This document shows positions 53,740-64,000 of a stretch of 64,000 bases of DNA, piece by piece. Within the stretch, counting starts at the first letter, position 1; each line of letters opens with the position of its first letter. This stretch comes from Lepus europaeus (lineage: Eukaryota > Chordata > Mammalia > Lagomorpha > Leporidae). A model generated the notes under the pieces. That model was not told where the DNA came from and made no database searches. It worked only from the letters and a program-made list of their open reading frames with translations. Location: the NCBI RefSeq assembly GCF_033115175.1, contig NC_084831.1, forward strand, positions 8,900,540 to 8,964,539, in the 5' to 3' direction. The translations under genes and the position numbers were made by a program.

Positions 53740-53860
53740 AGTTCTGGCCACACTCCACACTCGAGGAAGCTGACACAGAGAGGGTGAGTGGTCCACCCAG
53801 GCCCACACAGCAGGGCTCCAGAGGAGCTGGACTCAAACAGTGGTGGAGTTAAACCCAAAG
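53740..53860 (-). mobile_element. MIR, - orientation (tentative)
   Basis: CACTCGAGGAAGCTGACACA, GAGAGGGTGAGTGGTCC, AGGAGCTGGACTCAAAC. Confidence 0.5.
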
Positions 53861-55429
53861 CCCAGCTCCCAGCCATGGGGCTCGTCCCCCTGACCTGCAA
53901 CCTTGGGGGCACAGTGCCGGGTCACGGCTGGGGCTGCTGGCTCCTGGCTCTGCCTCTCAGGGTTCAGCGTGTGGCTTTCAGCAGCTCACTTGGTCTCTCA
54001 GAGCCTTGGCCAACCCTACAGCCTGCGCTTGTCCGAGTCCTCTGGAATGTTCTGTCCAGGAAGACAAAGCCTTTGTCGCACTCCCCCGCTGCATCCAGAG
54101 CCGGGAGCGGGGAGCTGAATGTGTTCTGGGCAGGTGGCGAGCCTGCTCTGGTGGGTTCAAGTTCCCTCTGGCTTAACCCATCCCTGGCCAGGCTCTGCGT
54201 GAGATGCTCTGTGCTCGCTCTGAGCCTGGTGCGGCAGCAGTGGGCGCCAGAGGGCAGGCTCGCGGCTCAGGCACCCCCCCCCCCCCATTATGCAGAACGG
54301 TCAGTGGCAAAGAGGGGGACACTTCTCCCTCCAGAGCAGGGAGCCGAGGCACGGACAAATATCCGCGAGTGAATGAACGGGGCTGGTGGCATGCACGGTG
54401 GGCCGGCCCTGTGAGGCTAGGAGCCCAGGTGACGCTGGTTCATGGGGGGAGCCCCAGAGGGCCACAGCCCTGGCTCAAGGGGAGCTGGGCGGGAACTGGA
54501 TGTGCATGCTCCGGATTTAGAAACCAGTGCTGGCTGCTGGCAGGCCATCTGGTTTCCGGTGAGCACTGGGCGTGAGATGTGCCGGAGGCGGCTCGGGGCT
54601 TGGCGCTTCTTTCTCAGCCCTGTGGCAGGGGGAGGGGTGGGGCAGGGCGGGGCGACCATTGCTGTGGCTTCCTCCCTCACTGGGTTAGGATCACACTGGA
54701 ATCTCCTTCAAGGTGCACGCCTGCAGCCAGCGCCCCCAGGACGGGATGGAGGAGCCCCAGGAAGCCACAGGCAGGGGGCTGAAGCTGCCCTGGCTGAATC
54801 TCTCCGGGTACCTGATGCACCCACCAGCACCACTGGAAAGCAGTCACTGGGCCTCTGCTTGAATGCCTCTAGTGATGGGAGCCTCACTACCTCTCTCGTC
54901 AGCTCATTTTCAGCACCCCGAAGATCAAATGTTCCTGCTCCTGGAATATCCAAGTCAGCTTCCCCGTGGCTCCCAGCCCCAGGGCCACCTCCTGAGGCTA
55001 GAACAAAGCCTCTGAGTTCGGCGACAGCTCCTCAGACGCCGCAGACAGGGGCCGCGCACTTCCAGGTCTCTGCGTTTACCAGTTTAGCATCAGCCCTCAG
55101 AAACACTGGCCTCGCCACTCCCAGTCTGCACATCCCAAGGGCATCTGGGGGAGCCCAGGGGAGTGGTGACTCGAAGGGGCCTGGGAGCCCCGACCTTGCC
55201 CCTAGGTCTCTCCAGCCTGAGCACCAGTGAGCGTGAAAGCCCACGCAGGCTCACGGTACTGCCTTCGGCCGCCGCTGCGTCTGTCCCTGGCTAACCCTGT
55301 GCTCGCTGATGGCAGGTGAGAATTATTCAACCACGTGTGTTTCTCTAAGCAAGGGGGTGGTCCAGGAGCCCCCTCCTCTCCATCCTTCTTCCTTTTGCTT
55401 TGCCTTAGTACCCACTGTGTGCTTAGTCA
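53861..55429. other. LRRC38 intron, GC-rich, no gene recognised
   Basis: It contains a 13-C run at 54274-54286. A 262-residue open frame (54442-55230 +) is proline/serine-rich without any recognised domain and is rejected as a gene. Confidence 0.35.
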
Positions 55430-55870
55430 GTCATTCAGTCACTCAACAAACACAGACCCGGCACCTGCTGTCTGCCAGCACACTTCCAGCACTGGGGTAA
55501 AAACAGAGACGTCCCGGCCGTTTCTGGCTCCAATTCCATGAGACAGCTCCTGAATAAATCAGGAAAATGTGTGATCCTGCCATGGGAGCAGGAGCTCCAG
55601 GGCAAAGAGAAGCCATGGGAAGGGCAGGGAAAGCTGGGGTGGCAGGTTGTGGGGTTCAAAGGCGGGGGAAGGCTCAGGCAGAGGGTGGCCTTCTGCACAG
55701 GGGGCAAGTTACACAGACATCAGGGGAAAGGCATTCTACATAGAGGGTGCAGCAAGTGCAAAGGTCCTGGGGTGAGAATGTGCCTGGTGTGTCAGGTGCA
55801 CCATGGAGCTCAGGGTGCCTGGACCCAGAGCAGATTAAGGGGAGAATGGCAGGAAATGGGGTCGTGAGGA
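55430..55870 (-). mobile_element. L2-like, - orientation
   Basis: CATTCAGTCACTCAACAAAC, CCTGAATAAATCAGG, AAGGCATTCTACATAGAGGG, GCAAGTGCAAAGGTCCTGGG. The 3'-end and upstream L2 motifs occur in the expected inverted order. Confidence 0.6.
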
Positions 55871-55936
55871 AAGCAGGAGGGTTCAGGTCACCAGGGCCTT
55901 TTAAGCCTCTAGAAGGACTTCGAGGGCTACTCTTCT

Positions 55937-56250
55937 TAAAAAAAAAAAAAGATTTATTTGAAAAGCAACAAGACGGGGGTGGGAGGGAAGAGGTTGATTT
56001 ACTATCGGTTCACTCCCCAAATGGCCAAAAGAGCCAGGTCTGGGCCAGGCTGAAGCAGGAGCCCGGAACTCCATCTGGGTCTCCCACGTGGGCGCAGGGG
56101 CCCAGGCACTCGGCACTGCTCACTGCCTTCCCAGGTGCATTAGCAGGGAGCTGGACTGGAAGTGGAGCAAGCAGGACTTGAACTGGTGCCCTTATGGGAT
56201 GCCAGCATTGCAAGAGGTGGCTTACGCCACTGTACCACAGCGCCAGCCCC
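55937..56250 (-). mobile_element. CSINE, - orientation
   Basis: A-run, AAGATTTATTTGAAAAGC, ATCGGTTCACTCCCCAAATG, GGCTGAAGCAGGAGCCCGG, CACAGCGCCAGCCCC. Confidence 0.88.
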
Positions 56251-57046
56251 ATAAAGGCTGCGCGTGGCTGGAGGGGAGTCCCTGGCAAACCCTGAGCGGA
56301 GGAGGGCTGTGACTGGACACGGGACGAGCAGGGAGGGGTGCGGTTCCATGTGCGGCCTGCAGAGGGGCAGAGGGAGGAGCTGCGTTTGCTGCAGCAGGTG
56401 CTGCGCCGTCTGCCTGGAAAGCACGTGTACCTGGGCCCTTCCCCGACACCTAGAGGCCTCCACCGTCTCCCCAGGCTCCTCTGATCCTCCCCGCACACCT
56501 GGGATGGCAAACAGGGACCCAAAGCCCACCCAGGGAGTCTGTGGCCGGCCGGGGTCAAGGCCAGAGAGAGAAACAGTGCATCCTGGGCCTCACCCTGAGC
56601 TCCCCGGCGCTCCATGCAGTCAGCGTTCACGTCTGATGCACAGAATCACGCGTGACGGTCCCATGTGCAACCACAGGTCCTCTCCTGGGTGTCAGGAAAA
56701 GCAATGCTGGTCTTCCTGGTCTCCCTGGGGAGGGGTGCGCTCCCTGCCTAGGACGAGAGCCTAACACTCTCGCACCCCTGATCTGAGAGCCCTCGGGGGG
56801 CGGTGGGGCCCTCACGCCAGCCCCCAACCCAGGGGACCTCTGCCAGGAGTTGGTCCAGGGGCTTCCAGACCCTCTCGCCCTGTGCCCTGGAGGAGGCTGC
56901 GCAGGTCACGGCATCAGCTACAGTCAGAGCTGCAGGGCGCGCCCGGCCCCGTGGCCAGTGGGACAAGCTTCAGGGACTTCGTCCAACCCGGTGCCCTCAA
57001 GGGGCGCGTGGCACACTCTCTCGCGCTCTCACAGCTGCTTCTCCAG
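56251..57046. other. LRRC38 intron, nothing recognised
   Basis: GC-rich unique-looking sequence; no exon supported. Confidence 0.3.
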
Positions 57047-57756
57047 CTAGCCTCACCCAGCGGGTCCCAGGGGTGTTTGTGGTCACCGCTCCTGGTCTGG
57101 GGTAACCCCCTCTCCCGCTAGCCTCACCCAGCGGGTCCCAGGGGTGTTTGTGGTCACCGCTCCTGGTCTGGGGTAACCCCCTCTCCCGCTAGCCTCACCC
57201 AGCGGGTCCCAGGGGTGTTTGTGGTCGCCGCTCCTGGTCTGGGGTAACCCCCTCTCCCGCTAGCCTCACCCAGCGGGTCCCAGGGGTGTTTGTGGTCACC
57301 GCTCCTGGTCTGGGGTAACCCCCTCTCCCGCTAGCCTCACCCAGCGGGTCCCAGGGGTGTTTGTGGTCACCGCTCCTGGTCTGGGGTAACCCCCTCTCCC
57401 GCTAGCCTCACCCAGCGGGTCCCAGGGGTGCTTGTGGTCACCGCTCCTGGTCTGGGGTAACCCCCTCTCCCACTAGCCTCACCCAGCGGGTCCCAGGGGT
57501 GTTTGTGGTCGCCGCTCCTGGTCTGGGGTAACCCCCTCTCCCGCTAGCCTCACCCAGCGGGTCCCAGGGGTGCTTGTGGTCACCGCTCTTGGTCTGGGGT
57601 AACCCCCTCTCCCGCTAGCCTCACCCAGCGGGTCCCAGGGGTGCTTGTGGTCACCGCTCTTGGTCTGGGGTAACCCCCTCTCCCGCTAGCCTCACCCAGC
57701 GGGTCCCAGGGGTGTTTGTGGTCGCCGCTCCTGGTCTGGGGTAACCCCCTCTCCCA
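57047..57756 (+). repeat. Minisatellite: ten tandem 71-base units
   Basis: Units start (CTAG) at 57047, 57118, 57189, 57260, 57331, 57402, 57473, 57544, 57615 and 57686, an exact 71-base period throughout. Variation is limited to a few sites: GTTTGTGG or GCTTGTGG, GTCACC or GTCGCC, CTCCTGG or CTCTTGG, and CCCGCTAG or CCCACTAG. No indels occur between units. The unit contains GGTCTGGGGTAACC and CCCAGCGGGTCCCAGGGG. The array lies in the LRRC38 intron. A short open - strand frame inside it is an artefact. Confidence 0.97.
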
Positions 57757-59109
57757 GGGATGTGATGAGTAGGACAAGAGAAGGAGGTGACTCCCAGCAC
57801 CCCCACCCTCCAGCCCCGCCCCCGCAGATGACCACGGCCGGGGCTGGAACCGACCCGTGCCCCTTTGCTTTGGGCTGACCTCTGAGAAGTGGCCCCTTCA
57901 TCCTGAATGGCCCATGCCCCCCTTCAAGTCCCAGCTCCCTGCCCTTGGCTTCTGTCACACCGCCAGCGAGGACAGGCGAGACAGGACGTCGGGGACTCCT
58001 TGACTGGCAGGCTGCACAGTGCAGCCGCCGCGAGGATGTGCCGGGAAAACGTGATGCGGCTGCACCGTGTGGCACAACCAGGACCCGGATGCCCAGGGCC
58101 CAGCTGCATCCGGGGACAGGGTCAAAGCACAGATCCCATCACACCCGCACCTGACCCACGGGACTTGGGACTCGGGGGCCCAGGAGCGCTGGGGGAATTC
58201 ATCCGCCTCCAGATAGCCACGGTCAAGGTCACCCAGTAGGTGGTCTGCCCAGCCCCCTTCCTACACTGCATCCCTCACCTGGGCAGCCTGAGAAGCTCCT
58301 GGTAGCCAACAGGTACCGCGTCACCCACCTCTCCTCCGAGCTGAGCAGACAAGAGGGACGCCGCCTGCCAGAGCCAGACACAGCCTCTCCAGGGACCAGG
58401 AGGCTGGGACCCAGAGGGTCTCCGAGTGAGGGGAAGGGGTGGCAGTGGGGGAGGGGGAGATGGGATGGGAGGAGGCGGGTATCGTTTGCCAGGTGGATGG
58501 GAAAGCAGAGAAAGCCCGTCTGGAGGTGGAGAGAAGAGAGAGACGGCGAGAGACACAGGGAGAAACAGGGGTACAGTGCCCCCTGTGCCCCAGGTCTCCC
58601 CAGGACTCCCTGGGGCTCACTGAGCAGGAAGCAGGGTCCCTGGTGGCAGCCCCGTGCCCGCCCCCCTTCCCCAGAAGCCCCGCTGCTGCTGACGCGGGAG
58701 GAGGCACCCGAGTCACCAGGAGACCCGCGGCCTCCATGTCCTCAGTAGCCGCCCCATCCACGCGGACTTTGCTCGGCGGGGAGCCGAGGCGTCGGGGGGG
58801 GGGGGGGCTGCCGGCTTGGCTTCCACCTGGATCATCACAGACCTGGGCGGGGACCCCGGGGGAGCCCCGTTCCCAGCCTCGCCGGTGCCCCAAAGCTGCA
58901 GACCAGACTCAGGGAGGCGGGACTCGGTAAGGACAGAGGCTAAGGCCAGTGGTCTCGGCCCAGCCCCCGGTGGCCTCCTGAGCGTGCACCCCCAGGCTCG
59001 CTCATCCTCATGACCCTCCAGGAACCCGTCTACACCGGCCTGGCTCACGGCGGTGAACCTGCCCATCTCTTGGGGCCTGAAATTCCAGTGGTGCCAGATT
59101 TGCCACGAT
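57757..59109. other. LRRC38 intron, GC-rich, no gene recognised
   Basis: It contains a 14-G run at 58794-58807. Open frames of up to 199 residues on the - strand were inspected for leucine-rich repeats because LRRC38 exon 1 was expected upstream; none has them. Confidence 0.4.
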
Positions 59110-59520
59110 GTGGACCTCAGGGAGGGCCACGCTGTGAACACAATGAGGATAAGCAGCGAAGGGGTGGGACAGTCAGGGAAGGCCTCTTGGAGGAGGTGAC
59201 GCTTGCTTAGAGACCTGACAACGAGGAAGCCGCAGCCATTGGACGATGCAGAGCGAAGTCTCACAAGGCAGAGGCCCTGGCTGGACCCTGGCACCTGACC
59301 AGACCAGACCAAGGCCGGTGTGGCCAGGGGGCGGGGTATGGGGATGGGGAGGGGGGAAGAGAAACAGGTAGGGAGTCTTTGGGGCCGTGGGAGGTGGCTG
59401 GATTTCTTCTAAAACACAGCGGAAGCCACTGGAGGGTTTCCAAATAGGCCACGCATTGTGCTGGCTGCTGGGGACTCCAGGAGAAGCAAGGCACAGTCTC
59501 TGTCCCTAAAAGGGCCATTG
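59110..59520 (-). mobile_element. L2-like, - orientation (tentative)
   Basis: GGAAGGCCTCTTGGAGGAGG, TGCTTAGAGACCTGACAACG, GCGGAAGCCACTGGAGGG. The order fits inverted L2 sequence (CTTCCTGGAGGAGGTGA ... GAGCTGAGACCTG ... GGAAGCCATTGGAGGG). Confidence 0.5.
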
Positions 59521-60600
59521 GTGAGACCTAGTGGGTCAAGCAGGGCTCAGGGGGGACAGGGGCCAAGGCGGTGACAGGGGACAGGCGCCCAGCCCAGCCT
59601 CGGCAGCCGGGAAGACTGAGGAGGAGGCAGAGCGGCGAAGAAGGCGAGGAAGGGAACAAGGGGGCAGGGAGGAAACCCCCCGGGACAGGGACAGCCTGAC
59701 CCAGGCCCGGGGCACAGGAGCCCAGGGGGCGTGCCCACACTGACAGTAATGCGCTTGGCTGTGTCCACTCGCTGGGTGAACACGTTCCTCCATGGAGGGT
59801 CTAGGGCACCTGGATGGACACCGCCCACCTGCAGATGGACACGGCCTGCCAAGCCCGCAGCACTACAATCCATGCTGGGGACCACAGGACTCTGGGAGAG
59901 CAGGAAGTGGGCAGCTGTGGGCTAAAGGGTACAAGTACCGGGGCATCCGAGTGCTCCTGTCGCCTCCAAAGCAACCCCCGGCGGTGGTCCCCTGGGGCTG
60001 TGTGCCCCCTGTCCCTCGGTGTCCAGGAGCGACTTCCCCCTGGGACTTTTAACCGACAGAGCCACAGGACGACTGTGGCATTTTCAGGAAGACCCGGCGT
60101 CTGGGCGCTGAGTAGCAGGACCTCATGGGAGCGCTCAAGGGGCAAAAAAGGCCGCCTGAGGCCACATCTACTGCTGGCTCCAGTCTCTGGAGCCCATAAA
60201 AGCTGACACCCGGTCCCTGGACACCGGTCATGGTGAGAAAGGTGACACCCCAATGACTTGATTCTGAGAGACAATTTAAAAACGCAGTAGCCTGTGGCAC
60301 ACACGCCGTGCACAGCCCCGCCAGGGACAGGAGAGACAGAACAGTCGCGAGAGCAGCTGAGACCTCAGCCAACCCCGCTCGGGAGCACGATTCTCTTAGG
60401 AATCCAAACACACACACAGAACACAGAATGTGCACGCACGGCCCGGGAGCCAGCAGCGAGAGATGTCATTATTTCACCCAGGGAATCAGAAAATATGGTT
60501 TAAAATCACAATCCACAAAGCCACACCCAGACTCTAATGCTGACGGTGTTCGCCTTCTAGTTGAAATGTGCTGGAGGCAGAGTGGCTGGGGACCACGGCG
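59521..60600. other. LRRC38 intron, nothing recognised
   Basis: No exon, SINE or RNA gene could be supported. Confidence 0.3.
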
Positions 60601-60601
60601 A

Positions 60602-60925
60602 TGCGGTCGGTGAGGCCGCTGCTCATGACACCTGCATCCCATATCAGAGCGCCGGGGTTCGAGTCCCGGCTCCTCCGCTTCAGACCCAACGTCCCACTCA
60701 GGTGCACCCTGGGAGGCAGCAGGTGACGGCTTAAGTGCTTAGGTCCCTGCAGAGAGTTCCGAGCTCCTGGCTTCGGCAGCGCCCAGCCCTGGTTGTTGTG
60801 GGCATTTGGCATGTGCACTAGCACGAAGCTGGATGGGAAGTGGAGCTGGAACTCGAACCCAGGCACTCTGACGGGGTGGACGCGTCCCAAGCAGCAGTGT
60901 AACCACTGAGCCCAATGCCCACCCC
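60602..60925. mobile_element. Strand-switched CSINE (plus half then minus half)
   Basis: 60602-60811 is direct SINE (GGTTCGAGTCCCGGCTCCTC, GGGAGGCAGCAGGTGACGGC, GTTGTTGTGGGCATTTGG). From about 60812 the strand changes (CATGTGCACTAGCACGAAGC, GGATGGGAAGTGGAGCTGG, AACTCGAACCCAGGC) and it ends with the inverted head TGAGCCCAATGCCCACCCC. Heads point outward and both A-rich tails are missing. Confidence 0.65.
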
Positions 60926-61129
60926 TCTGTGAACTTTCTCAAGTTCTGATAGGAGGACTCCCAGCTCAGCACTAAGTTTACAAACAGAAGAGACGACCCC
61001 CATGTCTAATAACTGGAGACAGGCTCAGTTAACACATCTACGAAACGACCCTTCCCATGGCCGTGAAAAGCTAAATTTTCAGAGAACTGTAATGACAGGA
61101 AGCTCACAACTAAATAAAAGAACAAAATC

Positions 61130-61464
61130 AGAGGCCAGCATTGTGGCGTGGCAAGTTAAACCATCACCTGAGATGCCTGCAGCCCATGTGGGCATGGGTT
61201 CAAGTCCCGGCTGCTGCACTTCCAATCCAGCTCCCTGCTGATGCGCCTGGGAAAGCAGTAGAGGACGGCCCAAGTCCTTGGGTTCCTGCACCCATGTGGG
61301 AGACCCAGAAGAAGCTCCTGGCTCCTGGCTTCGGCTTGGCCCAGCCCTGGCTATTGTGACCATTTGGTGAGTGAACCAGCAGATGAAAGATCTCTCTTCC
61401 TCTCTCCCTCGCCAACCCTGGCTTTCAAAATAAACAAATAAATATTTAAAAGATTAATTAAAAA
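61130..61464 (+). mobile_element. CSINE, + orientation
   Basis: GAGGCCAGCATTGTGGCGTG, GGTTCAAGTCCCGGCTGCTG, TTTCAAAATAAACAAATAAA. Confidence 0.85.
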
Positions 61465-61511
61465 GCAAAGTCATGTAGAAAAGGTACACTATCAATTTCT
61501 TTAAAAATATT

Positions 61512-61829
61512 GGCCGTGGCTCAATAGGCTAATCCTCCGCCTGCGGCACCAGCACCCCAGGTTCTAGTCCCGGTCGGGGAGCCGGATTCTGTCCCGGTTG
61601 CCCCTCTTCCAGTCCAGCTCTCTGCTGTGGCCCGGGAGTGCAGTGGAGGATGGCCCAAGTGCTTGGGCCCTGCACCCCATGGGAGACCAGGATGGAAGCA
61701 CTTGGCTCCTGGCTTCGGATCAGCGCGGTGCACCGGCTGCAGTGGCCACTCGGGGGTGAACCAACAGAAGGAAGACCTTTCTCTCTGTCTCTCTCTCACT
61801 GTCCACTCTGCCTGTCAAAAAAAATAAAT
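61512..61829 (+). mobile_element. Young CSINE, slightly 5'-truncated, + orientation
   Basis: GGCCGTGGCTCAATAGGC, TAATCCTCCGCCTGCGGC, GGTTCTAGTCCCGGTCGGGG, TGTCAAAAAAAATAAAT. About eight bases of the head are absent. Confidence 0.9.
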
Positions 61830-62895
61830 ATGTGCAGTGGAGGAAAACAGGACAGAGGAAGCTTTAGTCGCGGTGGGCGCTGGGCTGCTGCCCGCTTTCT
61901 TCCTGGTGGTGTCTGCTCCCCCCCCCCCCGCCCCGGAACAGAAGCCCGCTATGTTTGTCATCGGGAAAATCAAGCTGCCTTTATTCATTTCCTAAAGGAA
62001 AGGAAAAGACACAGAGTCACTTTGGAGGCACCTGGGAGAAAGGAGCAAGGTGACCCTCAGACAAGCATCCGCATTTGTCCCCTCGGCTGAAAAACCATCG
62101 ATTTTCTCAGGGCGATGCGAGGTTTCCACGCCTCTACAGCACCCCAGGCCCCTCCGCGTATCTGACATCAGAGAAGGGCAGGGGGTTCTGGGACGTGGGG
62201 GTGGGCTCCCCAGCGAGCCCTGAGCCAGGCCTGGCCAGGCCAGCAGGTGCGGCTTGTTGCGATTCCCCCAGCCCCGAATGCCTGGATGCTCCAAGCACTT
62301 AAGAGTGGGTATTTTCTAGAAGGTGGTCCCCACACAAAGGCCTGGGTGAGCAGACCTCAGGCATGACACACGGCCCTGCGCCATTCTGCCCCTGGTCCAT
62401 CCTTCCTCCCGGCCCCTCCCTGGACCTCCCTGTGTCCAGGCCGCAGGATGAGAGAATCAGCTCCCATCTCTTCCCCAGTGCTGTGGGCTGGGACGTGCAG
62501 GCCACACGTGGCAGTGACTACCCAGGGAGGTGCAAGAGGGGCCCTCAGCAAGGTCAGCCCCCCACCTGGAGACCTGCACGGGCCTCTCCTGTGACCGCAT
62601 GCACCTCACAGGTCAAGCACCCAGGCACCTGCTGGCTTTGGCTTCTCTTCAGTGGTTTTGTCTCCCAGTGGTTCCAGAACCCAGGCTGGGGACAGCGTGT
62701 GGAAGGTGTGTTCACCCTGCAACAGTGCCTCAGGCTCGCTAGCCAGGGCCCTGGGCTGTCCAGGTTCTCCAGCCCCACCCTGCAGCAGAGACGGCAGTCC
62801 CCTGATGTCCGGCAGAAGCAGAGCCTTGGAGAAGCACCTGGCCTTCTGCGGCCTCAACTTCCCCGTCTGGAAAACCAAGACAAGAATCCCCTTCC
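61830..62895. other. LRRC38 intron, nothing recognised
   Basis: It contains a 12-C run at 61918-61929. No gene supported. Confidence 0.35.
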
Positions 62896-63217
62896 GGCCG
62901 GTGCTGTGGCACAGCAGGTTAAAGCCCTGGACTGAAGCACCGGCATCCCATATGGGCGCTGGTTTGAGTCCCGGCTGCTCCACTTCTAATCCAGCTCTCT
63001 GCTATGGCCTGGGAAAGCAGTAGAAGATGGCCCAAGTGCTTGGGCCCCTGCACCTGCATGGGAGACCCAGAGGAAGCTCCTGACTTCAGATTGGCGCAGC
63101 TCCAGCCATTGCAGCCATCTGGGAAGTGAACCAGTGAATGGAGGACCTCTCTCTCTGTCTCTACCTCTCTGTAACTCTGTCTTTCAAATAAATAAAATAA
63201 ATCTTTAAATAAAAAGG
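62896..63217 (+). mobile_element. CSINE, + orientation
   Basis: GGCCGGTGCTGTGGCACAGC, CATCCCATATGGGCGCTGG, TTTCAAATAAATAAAATAAA. Similar GAATCCCCTTCC and GAACCCCCTTCC flank it. Confidence 0.9.
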
Positions 63218-63264
63218 AACCCCCTTCCCTGGCAACTGCAGACTTTCCAATGCCCATGTTCCTT

Positions 63265-63345
63265 GGCTTCCTAAAGAGACGTGGAGCTCAGAGACAACAA
63301 GCAACTTACACAAGGTCACACAGCTGTTGAGTGACAGAGCCACAG
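63265..63345 (-). mobile_element. MIR core, - orientation
   Basis: AGCTCAGAGACAACAAGCAA, CTTACACAAGGTCACACAGC, TGTTGAGTGACAGAGCCACA. Confidence 0.65.
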
Positions 63346-63744
63346 ATCCAGCAAAAAGCCCTCCCTCTGAGCAGCAGGAGTGCTTAGTGGAGTGTGCACA
63401 GGAACCCCTGGGGGGGGCGGAACTGTTAAAATGCAGGTCCCCAGGCCTCGACCCCCCCCACTCATTCAGGAAGTAGGTATGGGGGCCCAGAATTCTGCCC
63501 CTCAAACACGTGGTTCTCAGAGGGTGTTTTCAGAGACACCCCTAAGCTGCCCCTTTTTGTGTCTTTACTTCCTGTGTCACCCGGGTGATCTCTGAGGCCA
63601 CTGGCTTCCAGGTCTGAGTGATGGGCTCTGTCTGCTTGGTGACAGCCCCTGGAGGTCACTCCCGGAAGAGTGAGAGACTCAGGAGGACGGGGCAGTGTGG
63701 GGACAGTCTCGCTCTCCCTCTCCACACCAACCAGATGGAAGCAG

Positions 63745-63865
63745 GTGTCGGGCTGGACGCTCCAGACTTCAAGTTCATCTCCACCACTCACTCCGTGACC
63801 TCGTGCAACCCACTTCACTTCTTCCCGCCTCATTTGCCTCCTGCCGGGTAAACTAGGTACCTGCC
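63745..63865 (+). mobile_element. MIR, + orientation
   Basis: CTTCAAGTTCATCTCCACCA, CTCACTCCGTGACCTCGTGC, AACCCACTTCACTTCTTCCC, GCCTCATTTGCCTCC. Direct-strand MIR core order. Confidence 0.6.
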
Positions 63866-64000
63866 GGGCACAGGACAACTCCGCAAAGAGACACCCCTGA
63901 TGGAGGTGCTGGGGAGGCCGATCAAACCCAGGATGCCAATTCGTGGTGGATTTCAGAAAAATAAGAGACTGCCTTGTGTCTATGCATGTCCCAGCTATCG
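63866..64000. other. Window end, within the inferred LRRC38 intron
   Basis: No feature recognised; LRRC38 exon 1 must lie further on. Confidence 0.3.

Larger units (their letters stand above)
39470..64000 (-). other. LRRC38: LRRC38 gene, 3' part (terminal exon and large intron), running off the window
   Basis: The transcript runs from beyond 64000 toward lower coordinates. Only the last exon is present. No frame between 40.5 and 64 kb on the - strand has the LRRNT/LRR exon (Cys-rich cap, LxxLxLxxN repeats), so the intron is at least 23.5 kb. The human gene likewise has two coding exons separated by a very long intron, next to the PRAMEF cluster. Known function: single-pass, leucine-rich-repeat auxiliary (gamma) subunit that shifts BK (KCNMA1) channel activation to more negative voltage, in the plasma membrane. 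Confidence 0.82.

Noticed and set aside
54442-55230. 262-residue open frame on the + strand
   Set aside because: Proline/serine/glycine-rich composition without motifs; a typical chance frame in GC-rich sequence.
57047-57756. CRISPR-like or satellite array
   Set aside because: The full 71 bases repeat with no variable spacers, and the host is a mammal; it is a minisatellite.

Overview
The window is mammalian nuclear DNA, most likely from a lagomorph (rabbit, hare or pika). The main evidence is about fifty copies of one tRNA-derived SINE. Its copies carry the head 'GCCGGCGCCGTGGCTC', a B box 'GGTTCGAGTCC', the core 'GATGGCCCAAGT', and a tail of 'TTTCAAATAAATAAATC' or 'TGTCAAAAA'. This matches the rabbit C repeat (CSINE). 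Old mammalian repeats (MIR, L2, L1 remnants) fill part of the rest. Nothing bacterial, phage or plasmid-like is present.

Two protein-coding loci can be supported. (1) A PRAME-family leucine-rich-repeat gene on the + strand: three coding exons (6465-6751, 7125-7703, 8537-9116) with GT-AG introns join into an uninterrupted 481-residue frame. A CCAAT/TATA-like promoter near 2.95-3.08 kb and a candidate non-coding first exon ending at 3236 lie upstream. (2) The last coding exon of LRRC38 (BK-channel gamma-type auxiliary subunit) on the - strand at 40220-40473, with its 3' UTR toward lower coordinates. The leucine-rich-repeat exon is not in the window, so roughly 40.5-64 kb is read as one large LRRC38 intron. 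In human, LRRC38 lies next to the PRAMEF cluster at 1p36.21; the order and orientation here fit that block, with LRRC38 exon 1 and then PDPN expected beyond 64 kb.

Layout: 0-6.4 kb, repeat-rich upstream region of the PRAME-family gene, with an old L1 remnant broken up by SINEs and the putative promoter. 6.4-9.5 kb, the PRAME-family gene, free of SINEs. 9.5-39.4 kb, intergenic, dense in SINEs, with a copy of a block found upstream of the gene (11.48-11.77 kb), a G-rich tract (12.6 kb), a 4 x 16-bp tandem repeat (20.75 kb) and a 650-bp tetranucleotide repeat (28.6-29.3 kb). 39.4-40.5 kb, LRRC38 3' end. 40.5-64 kb, LRRC38 intron with a ten-copy 71-bp minisatellite at 57.05-57.76 kb.

No new biochemical system was found. 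The most notable features are the near-identical block on both sides of the PRAME-family gene, the 71-bp minisatellite, and several SINEs that reverse strand partway, two of them close to an internal CCCACGTGGG palindrome. All comparisons to known families are from recognition; no database search was run.
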